A stretch of 64,000 bases of DNA from Actinernus sp. WN-2022. Its lineage: Eukaryota; Cnidaria; Anthozoa; Actiniaria; Actinernidae. The stretch is from contig JAOWCC010000577.1 in assembly GCA_030867875.1 (NCBI GenBank), positions 85,231,740-85,295,739 of the forward strand, read 5' to 3'. Below the pieces are notes generated by a model that did not search any database, was not told the DNA's origin, and was given only the letters and a program-made list of their open reading frames with translations. This document shows positions 41,116 to 52,740 of the stretch, in pieces; position 1 is the first letter of the stretch, and each line of letters begins with the position of its first letter. The position numbers were made by a program, and so were the translations under genes.

Positions 41116-43277
41116 TTAGTTAAATAAGGTAGTCACCATTACATTGTAATGGGTAGTTGTTCATATTTATCATAGATTCGACTTACAATAAATAATTATT
41201 TTCATGTCCTGTGGAGGGACTGGAGTTATGTCTTGGCTCCACCCAGATTTCCTATCATTTTATCCCAAAGGGTTTATGGTAGGTTTTTTCTGGCCTCCCT
41301 GACATTCTCCCATAGGTTATTTTCACATTATCTTCACACAATATTGGCTGCCTTTTTTCTTTTATATTAAGCTTCTTATGTTCATTGATGTTTCACTCTA
41401 AGATCAGGCAGAGTGCCAGATTTGTGACTGCCTCTGTCCTGCTATCTCAAGTACATTCAGCGTGCGCGTGCTATTGCACGCTTCCCAGCACAGCTACATC
41501 CCTCAAATTTCGATCAGTTAATCTTTTACCTGGTATCCGATCTTAAGTTTGTATCTGAAGAATATTTCAGAATTTCGATTTTACGGATTTTATTTGGCAT
41601 CGAATTCCCATCGATTCCCATACAAACACTGTATTTCGCGCCATGTTTGCGCCTTTCAAAATGTCGGAATTTACCGCAAACTGGTCTATTAAGCTATCTG
41701 CTTAAAAGAACCCGCCTAAAAATCTAAAAGCAAACTGACGACAGCGAAAACTCATTTTAATGTACTGACTTGTTTACAACATTTTTCGTCGCTGATTCGT
41801 TCAATTGTGACAGCTTGACATTAACGATCTGAAAGCTCGTTTCTTATTGGATGATGTAACCTGCTAAGAATAGAACATGCCAATCGATAAAATTGCAAGA
41901 GCCGGCAAATGAATGGGTTGTAATATTGTCATCTGGTCAAAACTGTTGCAGGAAACAAAGTGCTTTCTTTTTACAATTTTTCGTCAGCACAGGAGAGGTT
42001 AATCTGCACATTGCGATAGTGCAAGGTGTTAAAAATGCCTGCTAGAAAAGCATTCACAGAGAAAGCGTGAGCGAATTAGCGGCAGTTGAATATGTAGACC
42101 CTTTGGCTTTGCAGGACCTGGTCACGTGAGCTTTTTAGCCTGTCAATCAAAAACGGTTTGCCAGTCAGCAAAAAAAAGCCTCATAAACTCTGTTGAGGTT
42201 ACCCGATACCTTCGCGGGTCTCTCTCGTTAATAATTTTGTACGCGCGTTGTTTTAAAGAAAACTATAGAAACCTATATGCCTCTGTAAAGCTTATGAAGT
42301 GTAGAATACGCTGAATGGATTTTTTTTAAAGATATATTTTATTGTAAAGCAATGCTAAGCCAACAAACGCAAAACTGACAAGGTTTATAAAAGTGAATTA
42401 GCAGCCTTCGGGTTAACGCATAAGAACAATTCAGCTGCATAATGTTAATCAGCATATGACAGCCTAAAAATGGGTGTGAGCATTTGTAAATATTTTACTT
42501 CATTCAAATGCAATTCATTCCTAAAGTTTTAGTCTTCAATAATGTCCGAGTCACATCACGCGGGATACTCTAAGAGGAAAAATACTTTGAATATTGCTAA
42601 ACGCTCACACCCTTTTCTTTGTCAGTAACTTATCTGTCTTTTGACCGAGTTTTATCAAAATCTGGCAAGTCTGCATACCCTATTAATTCGTTCAAAGAGA
42701 GGGGATACGAAGAAAAACCTAGTCGGAGATTTGGCGTGTAAAGTTTTGTGAACATTTCACACCTCATCAAGGCAAATGTCAACACTTCGAACAAACTAGC
42801 CAATGACTACGCAAAGACCCCTGGAGCTTCAAAGCAGTAGTGAAATTCGCAGGAAATTATAGACTCTCGATGTGAATTCATCGCTGCTCGCGTCCTCAGT
42901 CTCTTCAAATGACTTGCTGGTTCCTGGTAAGCCAAACGACAGTTTAAGCCTGCTGGCGCTGCTTTATATTTGGAGTTGACACTGAAGTTGAAGGTTGTTA
43001 TTCGCTGCCTTTCGCACGTTCTTCGAACCACGAGCCTTTGTCGCTGTCCGCGAGCTCATGCAATCCGGTTCGTTTTACCGAATTCCTCCTTATCGCCGGT
43101 TTCCTTTCTTTTTCGGTCCAGGGTTCGCTTTATGTTTTACTCAAGGACTCTGCTTTTCTCTTTTGGATTTCCCCATACAAACGATTGATAAAAGACTCTA
43201 AATGCACGTTTGTTATTTCGAAGAAGGGAAGCTCCACAACAGTATGCAAATTACGGTACTCCGATGACAGCTCCCGC
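41116..43277. other. No supported gene
   Basis: Featureless ORFs only. A phrase near 41210-41330 (ggagggactggagttatgtc, ggtttatggtaggtttt) looks like repeat-derived sequence that I could not assign. Confidence 0.4.
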
Positions 43278-43708
43278 TAAGGGGTGGACCATTAGAAATC
43301 CTGGGAGGGGGGGTGGAAAACTTTTGTGCACGATATTTTTTTTAGCAGTGTGAGTCCTGCAAGAATTTTTTTTTTAAGGCGATACCTCTGCACGATTTTT
43401 TTTTTCAGTGCAGATTCTATAGAGATTTTTCAGTGTACATCCTATATAGATTTATAGCCTGTGAATACAACCATAATATAATATAATAATAATAATGTTA
43501 TTTATAGCAGAGAATCTGTCTCCGAACTTATATATTAAAATATGACGATGTACAAGAACGTTTGGAACGAGTAGGCCAATTGAGATTTGACAAGGCTTGT
43601 GCTGAAGAACTTTAACCAGGTAAATTCAAGAAATATCTTGGCCGCTTATTTTGCAAAATCTGAAGATCGTCTATGAGGGTTGAGTTGTATTTGTCACCCC
43701 AAATCGCA

Positions 43709-44125
43709 TCAGCGGTAGTCAAAAAGTGGACATACTAAACTATTATACAAAGTAAGGCGTGTCTCGAGGGGCAATAAGTACCTGATACGCTTGGCCAGAC
43801 CAATCCTTTGGTTTACTTTAATAGATAAGGCCTCTACCAGGTCATGCGAAGTCATATACTTATTAATTATAATACCGAGGTACTTGATATTGTCAGAGTG
43901 TTCGAGGGGCACGTTGTCTATAATGACATCGATGCTAGAGCAAGATTTCAGTTTATGTGGACTACCTATTAACATAAACTTAGATTTAGAAGTATTCAAA
44001 GTCAGGCGATGTTTACGAAACCAAGAGGCCAATTTTGCCAAGTCATGATTTAAGCAATGTTCGATGTCATTGATAGAAGGACGGCTACAGTATATCACGG
44101 TGTCATCAGCGTACATGGTCACTTG
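43709..44125 (-). pseudogene. LINE RT fragment, downstream half
   Basis: The minus strand reads VTMYADDTVIYCSRPSIND, then LASWFRKHRLTLNTSKSKFM and NIKYLGIIINKYMTSHDLV. YADD is intact. It continues the frame at 44402-44659 once the SINE between them is removed. Confidence 0.88.
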
Positions 44126-44134
44126 GCAATGATC

Positions 44135-44402
44135 TACAGTAAGTAAATAAGTAAGTAAGTAAGTAACTTTATTTAAGTGTCAAATGTATTTAGCTTTGCA
44201 ACTAATTGGGGACACTAGTCCTACGATTTTACGTCCATATCCGAGAAGACGTGAAGGTCCAACCATTTGCAGTTGTTTCACAAAGGCAGCACCTTCTACT
44301 CAGTTATTTTAAGACCCTGAGTATTGGTCCGGTCGGGGTTTGAACCCGCGACCTCCCGCTCAACAGACCGGAGCTTAGCCACTGAGCTAACCGGGAGGCG
44401 GT
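44135..44402 (-). mobile_element. tRNA-derived SINE inserted in the LINE
   Basis: The minus strand begins CCTCCCGGTTAGCTCAGTGG (box A) with box B GGGTTCAAACCCC, then a body with CTGCAAATGGTTGGACC and TTCACGTCTTCTCGG as in the SINE at 24091. It ends in a (TAAG)n-type tract at 44140-44165. Confidence 0.88.
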
Positions 44403-45490
44403 CATTGACGTAAACCAAGAACAAGAGAGGACCGAGAATACTCCTGTGGCACGCCAACTCCCACTGAGCACGAAGAGGACTGAGAGTCGCCTATTGCAGT
44501 TATCTGGTGTCGGTTATCAAGGTAGGAGGTAAACCAATTTACAACTTCACTGCAAGCACCAATGGCCTTGAGCTTTGTCAGCAAAAGGTTGTGGTCCACT
44601 GTCACACAAGTCTTGGACAGGTCTAAGAATACTGCACCAGTCACCTTGCCATTGTCCATGTGTAGTAGAATGTGGTCAGTGAAGTGTGCTAAGCCAATTT
44701 CAGTAGATAACCTCGGGCGGAAAACAAACTGATTAGGTGTGAGGAGTTTCTCTTACGAGAGATAGCCGTAGCGTTGTTAATGTACAGCCCTTTCAAGAAT
44801 CTTACTTGCAGCAGGTAGAATATAATTGTGATAGGCCTGTAATTGTTAAAATCAGAGTGATCGCCGGATTTAAACAGGGCGGTAACTTTTCATTTAGTAG
44901 CCTCGAGCTGATTCGGTCTAATCCAATAGCTTTGTTTGTTTTAAAACCTCTTAATTGTTTAAAAACAAAGCTCTCGGAAATGTTCGAAAAGCGAAATACA
45001 ATTTCACTGTTATTTGTCCTAGCTGGAGTAATGATGTCAATGGCGCCGACCAGAGATTGAAACTTTGCTGCTAACAAAGGTCTGATCGATCGACGCTGGC
45101 TCTGTTAACTGTACTCCATCAGATTCAGATTGGATACAGGTCGGCTGAGAGCCATTATTAGATCTTATTACGGCAAATCAATCATTTATACGGTTTTCCA
45201 TAGAGCACCTGAATTTCTTTGTTTTGTCTAATCAGATCTTTATAGTAATTTGCTTTACATTCCTTGACTTGTTTATTTACTTTGAGCCGCAGTTTTTTTG
45301 TAACGAGCCCAGTGATGTGAGGAATTTCATTGCTTGGCTCCGATTCAGGCCAAATCAAAAATGCATACCCCAAGATTTCATTGTCCATGATGTTTTGCAC
45401 AAGACAATACATGAAAATATTTCTATGTGCTCTAAATTGCTGGCACAGACTCTGTAATCTTTGAAAATGTGGACATTGAAGTTTACTCAA
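44403..45490 (-). pseudogene. LINE ORF2, endonuclease-to-RT part
   Basis: Three frames carry pieces in order: 45182-45490 (linker, with VNKQVKECKANYYKDLI), 44802-45077 (VFKQLRGFKTNKAIGLDRIS, the start of RT) and 44402-44659 (GAVFLDLSKTCVTVDHNLLL motif A, then SVGVGVPQ and a broken GSILGP). Several frameshifts. No GDFN or SDH endonuclease motif is visible, so it is truncated. Confidence 0.85.
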
Positions 45491-46358
45491 TGAAACCTGA
45501 CGTTAAACTCGGTTGCAAAAACTGCTGGCATCAGAGAATAATTTGAGGCTTTAGTAATTGCAGAGGTTTATTTGCCAATAATATAGCTGTTTTTAGCTTG
45601 TCAGTGTTTTAGACCGCAAATAAACTTCTCTCTTGGCCAAACATTTGAGCGTGTTTATTCTTGTGGTTTGCTACCGGTATCGGGGGAATTAAGGCCAGTT
45701 GATATTTCCATGACAACAGTGACTAAACTATTTTTATGAAGGTTGGGGAGGTTGTTTTCATCTGGAAATACCTGAAAATCAGTTAGGCCAGATAAAAAAA
45801 TACTTGTTTAGCGTCCACCCATTTCAATTTTTCCAGGTAGGGAGGGAGTTTTTTTTTTCTATGTGAAGTTTATTTTGTCTTGACTAGATATTATTCACTC
45901 ACCTCGTGTTCATGACCTCGTGTTGTAGAAACAAAATGGCGTCGATGTTAAAATATTTAATGCGCTGGGGCATATTTTAAGTGGTACATGTAGGGGTCTG
46001 GGTACAAGAATTGGTGTTCGCGGGCGCATTTACACTTTCTAAAGTTTTTTTATGAAAATAAAAATAGAGATCGGGGACATTTCTCAGGTCGGGCGGGGAC
46101 GCTAACCAAGTATTTGTTTTTATCTGGCCTTACACAGACTGTGTGGGTAATCTTTAGAACTATATTTTGAATTGGTAAAACTGAATTGCTAGTATTTTTT
46201 TTAACAAAAATTGAACACTGCATCGGTTCCTTTGCACGATTTTTTTTTTGTGCCTTAGTGCTTTGCAGGAATTTTCTTTTGGGACATTTAGCCTTGCACG
46301 ATTATTTTTTTTGGACTACCCACCCCCCCTCCCAGGATTTCTAATGGTCCACCCCTAA

Positions 46359-48330
46359 AAGTCCACGGGGTGCCCGTGGCACGTAAAGGGTTACAACGCC
46401 TCGGTGATTTATTTAGTTTCCTTCTAAATACGTTTTTTTCTCAATATCTCGCACGGAAATGTACTTTTAGTAGTAGTTTATAATATACCAAAAACTCCGT
46501 TGAAAAAAAAATAATATTGACGGAGAAATACCAAAAGGAAGTTTTTAACCGGAAGTAAAATGTTCTGTTTGATTGACAGCAGACAATAAACACATGACAA
46601 GTACTCACTCGCCCGTAACGACGGTGTGGGGAAAGCTAAGATATATTAAATTCATGTTTACGTTTATTGAGAAAAGTTTTTCCACACATGATTCCATAAT
46701 TCCATCGGTTGTTGACCTTATGTCTTCCAAAAGGCAAGCAGGATGCCCTTAGCGTGGAAACAAAGAAAAAAGCAAAGCAAAAGTGCTATTTTCTACGCTT
46801 TCGATTTTCAACCAAAATAGGGTTTTGAAAAAGCTCCCACTCAAGAGAAATTTATTCGATTTGTGTGAACTTTTCACAAAATGTCAATTGATATCGCAGC
46901 TGCAAAAGTATTTCGGGGAATTGGGAAATTCTAAAAAGATAGCTTTTGCCGGCATTTCTAGCATATCTACTCGGACTATGTTTTCGCCTTTTCACGAAGA
47001 GCATAACTTTTGAACTAAATCGAATTTTGAAATTCCCCGACATCTTTTTCTAATACGATTCCTCTGAAATGCGACAAAGCAAACAGATTTTAAAACTTTA
47101 ACATATTTTCGGAGTCGGAGCTTTTCAAAGCCATCTCACTAGATCGGAGAAACGGGATCGCGGAAAATTCGAGATTTTCAAAGAACTCAAAACTTTTTAT
47201 GTATTCTTGTAGCCAATTTTATAAGCTTTAAAATGATACATGGCTGATTTATCTACGATGTTTCCTCGAGGCGCTACGTAATTTAGACTGGAAACGCACC
47301 CTGAAGGTAACCGGTAACCTTAATACACTGCCTGTTTAATAGAAGAAAAAAAAAAAACTTTCTTAAATTCAATCAATTTTTATATCAAACTGTCAATGAA
47401 TAATACTGTATTAGAAAGTGGGCATTGCTTTTCTTAACTTCAAACGTTTTAGCATCCCATTTTGTGGTCGCTTTAGAGTACGAAGCCGATGCTAAATTCT
47501 CTCGCCGATCATTTTCTTTTAGTTTTGGGAAGCGACTTTTGTTTTCCTCTTTTTAAACACACCTTAACAACTCAAAGTCGGACATGCTTTCTTCCCAGTC
47601 TATGAAATTATCTCCGTTAGCTATACAAACTCGCGAAAAACAATCACCGATGCGTTTTGCTCAGCGTGTTTGATTTTTCTTGAGCGTGCATTTATAACAA
47701 AATCAAGCACGCTGAGCATCGAATCAAATCGCACGTTCTTAGGATGATCCCATAATTTATATTTTAAAGTAATATATTTTAGACTATATTTTACATATTA
47801 CATTTTGTTATAATTAGATAAGTATAATATTTTATATATCTTAATTTTAGAGACTCGTATTAGCTTTTCAATATTTTCAATTGAATGTAATTCAGAACGG
47901 TGTTATTGGAGTTTTAGGGCCGGCTCCTGTCAGTACGTTTGCTTGATATTGCTTATTACGGTAGCATGCTTTAATAATAAAAAAATAATACGTCTTTATT
48001 CCATCGATAAATACTACATATCAATAGTTACAATAGTTGATTAAAATCAGAGAATACTAATATTAAAAGAAATTACAAATGTAAGTAATTAATCTAATTA
48101 ATAGCTAGTTTATATTTAACGAATAATAAAAAATTGCAAAAACCGTATACGACAATTCTCGAACCTCTCGGCATGAACAAACGTGATGAAACTTAACATG
48201 TTATCTTGTAGACCCGTGTTTATGTTATCTGAAATCCATATTTTTACTTACGTCATTTCCTTTTTCCTCTTAGATTGAGTAATCACCTTGATATTTATAC
48301 TTGCCATTGTGAAATATTCATTTGTAAGAT
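46359..48330. other. No supported gene; small hairpin at 47659-47717
   Basis: Only short ORFs. GCTCAGCGTG.TTGATTTT at 47659 pairs with 47699-47717 (one mismatch). AT-rich sequence from 47750 to 48170. Confidence 0.45.
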
Positions 48331-48372
48331 CTACCTGAAGAAGTCTGGTTTGGCCAGCCGAAATATCGTAGA
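48331..48372 (+). ncRNA. Hammerhead-ribozyme-like motif (probably decayed)
   Basis: Order of elements: CTAC (stem I strand), CTGAAGA in place of CTGATGA, a stem II CTGG/CCAG with short loop, CGAAA, a very short stem III region, then ATC and GTAGA complementary to stem I. Penelope-like retroelements carry minimal hammerheads of this shape. The change CTGA(T to A)GA affects a core position if the alignment is right, so it may be inactive. Confidence 0.35.
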
Positions 48373-48665
48373 ATTCTCAATATCTTTACCTTTTTACTTA
48401 TTTATATTTAAATATTAATCTACTTACAAATGTACATTTGAAACGCTCTGTATAAATTAGGTTGTAGGCTGCTTTTGTATCTAAGCCTAAGCGATGATTC
48501 TTTGACCTTGGGCAATAGGCAGTTTAATGCAATGCAAAATGTTCTTGTAAAGATTAAGTTTCTGATAGCCATTTATGAAATTACGTCACCTTACTCTTCG
48601 GAATTGGGTTGCCTGTGCTGAGGAGGACAGAAAACCCAAACTCCCAAACACCGGATATTTCAGTC

Positions 48666-49152
48666 CACACCGCGGCAAAACGGTATGCTCCGCTGGCCAA
48701 AAGAACGAAGGCTCTGCTATCAAGGGCTTTAACCTTTTTAGCAAATAATTTTATAACTTAGTAACTCACAGTGAATTACAAATTAAGAAATCTTCAACCT
48801 GTTAAAGTCTTATATGTAGTTATGGTATAAAATCATGTTTGCCGCGTAGCACTAGTAAGTGTAAAGAATATGATGTAAAGAGGTAAGCTGTAGTGCTAAG
48901 TGTGCACGCCCTACGAGGGAAAGAGAAAAAATCTCTGACCCAAGTGGGACTCGAACCCAACGAAGTCTTAGGCTTATCTTTTAAGTAGTTTTCTTATATT
49001 TCACGAAACATTTCACGTAAATACGCATACGTACTTCAAAGTAGAAACAGGGGTGATTGTCTCTGTTTTCTTTTAGTTTCGGCAGGAAACTTGGCGGACG
49101 CGCGCGCTGGGCTCATGTAAGGCGCATGCGCGTGCCGTTTTGCCGCGGTGTG
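48666..49152. mobile_element. Non-autonomous element with CACACCGCGGCAAAACGG ends
   Basis: CACACCGCGGCAAAACGG at 48666 is repeated inverted ending at 49152. Flanking tttcagtc and ttacagtc are near-identical and could be an 8-bp target duplication. A box B-like tgggactcgaaccca lies inside on the minus strand. Superfamily uncertain. Confidence 0.6.
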
Positions 49153-49154
49153 AT

Positions 49155-49760
49155 TACAGTCAAACCTCGGGGAATAGCCAACTGGCTGCTTAACACAACT
49201 TGACCGCTTAATACAGGTTTCTCGAAATTACTCAAAATACACGAAAAAAACAGCACACATGATAATTGAGCACATTTTCTTTATGTCAAAACCATTGACA
49301 TCTGCATTAAGAAACGGTAACTAGAAACTGAATTAGAGTAATGAAAAAACATAGAGAGAAAAATCGCCTAACTTCCGACTAAACTTCTATCACATTCTAA
49401 AACATGTCAACAGAGGCTATGGACTAGAGGTCCGTTGCAAATATATCGCTTTGAAGTTTTTCGCGTACTTGGTTGAAAGAGAAGCTGACGAAAGAAAAGT
49501 TTCACGTGCAAACAGGACGAGACCACACACAATATTGACTCAATTGACAGATTAATTTGGGCCACAAAGACATTTTAGCTATTTTGTAATGAGCTGTGAA
49601 AAGATATAGTATAGCAGTGTTAAGTTTCATGTTTACAAGGTGACCGTTTTATATTCAGTTTACTGTAATTATGTGACTGAGTAATTTCCGGGACTTTCAA
49701 TGATAACTGACGGATTTAATAGAGGGTGACCGCATAATACAGTGCCGCTTAATACAGGGG
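49155..49760. mobile_element. Decayed pogo-like MITE
   Basis: Begins acagtcaaacctcgggga and holds three copies of gaccgcttaatacagg or gaccgcataatacagt, the style of the CAGTGGAACCTCG family at 21457. The right end is uncertain. Confidence 0.4.
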
Positions 49761-49864
49761 TATAGATGGAAACGAGGATGATATATTGGTTAGAGTTCCC
49801 TGCGGTGCACCGAAGAGACCTGCTACGACGTGATATTATTTTACTGTAGTACATCGCCTTGAGT

Positions 49865-50438
49865 ATGGAGGACCAGCACATTTCCACCTCACCATTCGTC
49901 CCTAAAGTTCTCGCGGATCTTGCATATGGCTTTATTGCCTCTAAAGTCCTCTTTGTTGCCTGTGAATTAAGAGTTTTTGATGTGCTTCGTGTTAGTAAAG
50001 ACCCCCAGGCGGCGAAGGTTATCTCAGAGCAGCTCTCGACTGACGAGGACGCTACAAGTCAGCTCCTAGACACATTGGTTGCTATGGAGATCTTGGAGAA
50101 GCGAACAGACCTTAACCCTCCTCTGTACAGGAATACTGCTATGGCAGAACAGTTCCTTGTGGAATCAAGCCCTAACTCTATTAAGGGTATGCTTATTCTA
50201 AAATAAAAGGTCTCGTGGCAGTTGCTTGGACATCTCGACTGTGCGATTCGAGAGGGTTCAAACCAGTGGCAACGTTCGTTTAATCGACCGTCGGCCGACT
50301 CCTTCATAAACCTCTACTCCGACAAAGAAGAATTGCTTGTTTTTTTGGAAGGAATGAGGGGCCATATTAGACCTGGTGCACATATCTTTGTATCAAGCTT
50401 CGATTTGAGCAACTACAAGCGAATGTATGACTTGGGAG
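49865..50438 (+). pseudogene. Acetylserotonin O-methyltransferase-like, exon 1 with one in-frame stop
   Basis: ATG at 49865 (the frame upstream uses TTG). Residues 1-110 are the helical dimerisation domain of plant-COMT/ASMT-type methyltransferases: FVPKVLADLAYGFIASKVLF, EQLSTDEDATSQLLDTLVAM and YRNTAMAEQFLV. TAA at 50204-50206 interrupts (LILK*KVSWQLLGH), yet the same frame continues with AIREGSNQWQRSFN to RMYDLGG. The donor GGAG|GTTAGT follows. Joining to 54704 gives DLGGGTGDIG, the S-adenosylmethionine motif I. ASMT makes melatonin in animals, but such families are expanded and substrates vary. The single stop could be a recent loss or a sequencing error. Confidence 0.8.
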
Positions 50439-50552
50439 GTTAGTCTTAAGTGATTTATAACCTATGCACGTAAATCAGTTCCCTGCATTAACCAGATTAA
50501 CTAGGTTTAACCAAAGGACAGGTCATGTGAATGCTGCCAAAGGGAATATAGC

Positions 50553-51001
50553 CCGGGGGGACACTCCCCATAAAAAATAGACGGGGGTGCTCGACCTATC
50601 TTTTAGGGGTTAAAATCGTTAGCAGTGCTATCTCTTAGGGGCCTTCCAAAGGTCTGCTATCTTTTAGGGGTCTCCGAGACCCAAATTTTTTGTGGCCGAG
50701 AAAAAATAGCGCTGGATCCTCGAGCATGAGACCCCACAAGTTGAATCGGTATTTACGGCTTCGATATAGAGTTTGATCCATCCGAATATTAAAGACGAGG
50801 TTATGGGGCAGAGCTTTGTCTCTTATTTCCTTTAGTTTGCACAAATTAATGCCATTTTCTTGTCTTTTGGAGTGCTATCTTTTAGGGGTAATTTTTTTGT
50901 GAGCCACGCCCATATTGCTATCTTTTAGGGGTGAATTTCATTTCTCACGTCGAGCACCCCCGTCTATGTCTATGGGGAGTCTCCCCCCCCCCCCCCCGGG
51001 G
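50553..51001. mobile_element. hAT-like MITE with 8-bp target duplication
   Basis: AATATAGC flanks both ends (50545-50552 and 51002-51009). The ends are CCGGGGGGACACTCCC-like and its inverse, followed by acgggggtgctcgac and gtcgagcacccccgt. Five copies of GCTATCTTTTAGGGGT-like text (for example at 50605 and 50928) are probable transposase-binding repeats. No transposase. Confidence 0.82.
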
Positions 51002-51677
51002 AATATAGCCTACAAAACAGGCGCTTCGAATTATATGTTTAGACTTCAAGAGGAAAGAGATTATATTATTCTCTACTAATTATAAGACTGCATTTTGTTT
51101 TGAACAACAAGTTTTCAACGATACTAGTAACACTTCATTGAATGAAAGGAAAAAATACAGCTTTTGGTTTCAACTGAATGCGTAAAGCCATGATTACCAT
51201 GCACAACACAATTCAACAAAGCACTCATGGTTCATGAACACTCGTACGATGAAATCATGTAATAATTGCGTTCGACGAAGGAGTCTTGCAGTGGGCTCCC
51301 GGTGGTCATGTGCAGGCGATCTGTGCTTTCCCAGGCGAAAGAAATCGAGATTCGTGTATGTCCGTCCTCATGTCCTCATGTATTTTTGTACTTTTTAGAA
51401 TAAATTATATCGGCCGGGGAACTGGTAACTATACACGATGCTCGGAGCAAATGGAAGTCTTATTTTCCCAATCCAATGGAATAATGTATAAAAAGTTAGC
51501 AAGTACGATTGATCAAATCCTGAAGAAAGTGTATGCTACCTCTGGAGTATTAGATAAAGTGTGATGTCAAACATGGTCTGTTTTGTCGGCGCGGTCTGCA
51601 GTACAATTAAGTCGGCCATAATTTCTAACCACCGAGTGAAACTGCGATCGAAAATTCTGTTGGCTTGCTCGCTGCCC

Positions 51678-51870
51678 GAGGGGGGGGGGGGGGGGGTTAC
51701 TCCTGTTTGTGACGTATTATGTATGTGCCGCCCGGTGGGTCAGGGTTTTGAGCTCGGTTTGGCAGGTAGGGTCAGGGTTTTGACCTGATTTGGGCAGATC
51801 AGGGTCAGGATTTGAGTATAATTTGGGTGCAGTCAGGGTCGGGGTTCAGTATTTTTTAGTCAGTTAGGGT
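51678..51870. repeat. G-run and GGGTCAGGGTTTTGA minisatellite
   Basis: A run of about 18 G at 51680, then diverged units ggtcagggttttgagc, ggtcagggttttgacc, ggtcaggatttgag and ggtcggggttcag. Telomere-like in look but not a telomere repeat. Confidence 0.75.
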
Positions 51871-52639
51871 TCATTTATTTTTAGCTACTATGTCAAAAAA
51901 AGACATTCTGTTGCCGCATTTTGATCGCCTGCCCACATGCAAGCACTGAGGTTCCCATACATCGTGACGCCGCTAATTCGTACTTCAGTACTTATCTATG
52001 TACTTCATCTGCTGATTTGTTTATCCAATGACACGTCCCGACTTGAAATGTTCGGTATTTTGCATGCAATCCGGGTACGCGGTATACCGGCCGGGGTATA
52101 TATCCGACCGTGTTTTGAAAACAATTTAAAGAAGGGGCAATCAGGTAATTACAGTTTTATACCCATTCGCATCCCCTTGAATATTAATTATAAGTCAAGA
52201 CATTCAACATTTTCACATTTGATCAGGATTATTTACACCCACAGTCCACATTATTGCAGCAATCTTTCAGTCTTTTGTGTTACCACAGGAAGCCCAGTCC
52301 TTTCTCTTACAAAACATATGTCGAACGCACTTTAATAATCTATGATAGAGGTAATCGGCTAACTCTGTTGCTACCCAATTACACACATTACACAATTACA
52401 CACACATTACTTTGGAGAATTGACTCTTTGAAAATTAATGTTTTACAGATAGGCATGACTGCATTATGATTAGAATGAAAAAGGAATAATTCTCCAGAGT
52501 AGCATCTGTTTACATCACATGATCTGAATTGTGTGGCAACAGCGTTAGTCGATTACCTCTATTACTTCTAGTATAGTACGTAAATCTCTTTCCTCTCCGG
52601 GTTGTATTAATCACTGTGTCATTACTAGGCTTGGATAAA

Positions 52640-52740
52640 TTCTGCCGGCAGAATTTCGAGCAGAATTGGCCACTTCGGGCAGTGAGCATTCTGCCGGCAG
52701 AAAACTGCCCTCCGAGCAGAAATTCGAGCAGAATTCGGGA
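52640..52740. repeat. Cluster of TTCTGCCGGCAGAA palindromes
   Basis: ttctgccggcagaa occurs twice, with repeated gagcagaattcg-type words between. Local, short. Confidence 0.7.

Larger units (their letters stand above)
43281..46355. mobile_element. Harbinger-like TIR element with TAA flanks (3.1 kb)
   Basis: The 36-bp ends are identical inverted copies starting GGGGTGGACCATTAGAAATC and ending in a run of seven G then TGG. TAA flanks both sides (43278-43280, 46356-46358), matching the TWA duplication of PIF/Harbinger. Subterminal GCACGAT followed by T-runs recur on both sides, in the same orientation. No Harbinger transposase is seen; the interior is a LINE fragment with a SINE in it. Confidence 0.82.

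Noticed and set aside
40518..41127. ORFs of 201 and 119 codons
   Set aside because: They translate the 78-bp tandem array; repeats in two frames show no coding constraint.
48935..48965. tRNA gene suggested by a box B-like GGTTCGAGTCC on the minus strand
   Set aside because: No cloverleaf or matching box A at the right spacing was found; likely tRNA-derived repeat.
51678..51870. Interstitial telomere
   Set aside because: Units are GGGTCAGGGTTTTGA-like, not TTAGGG.
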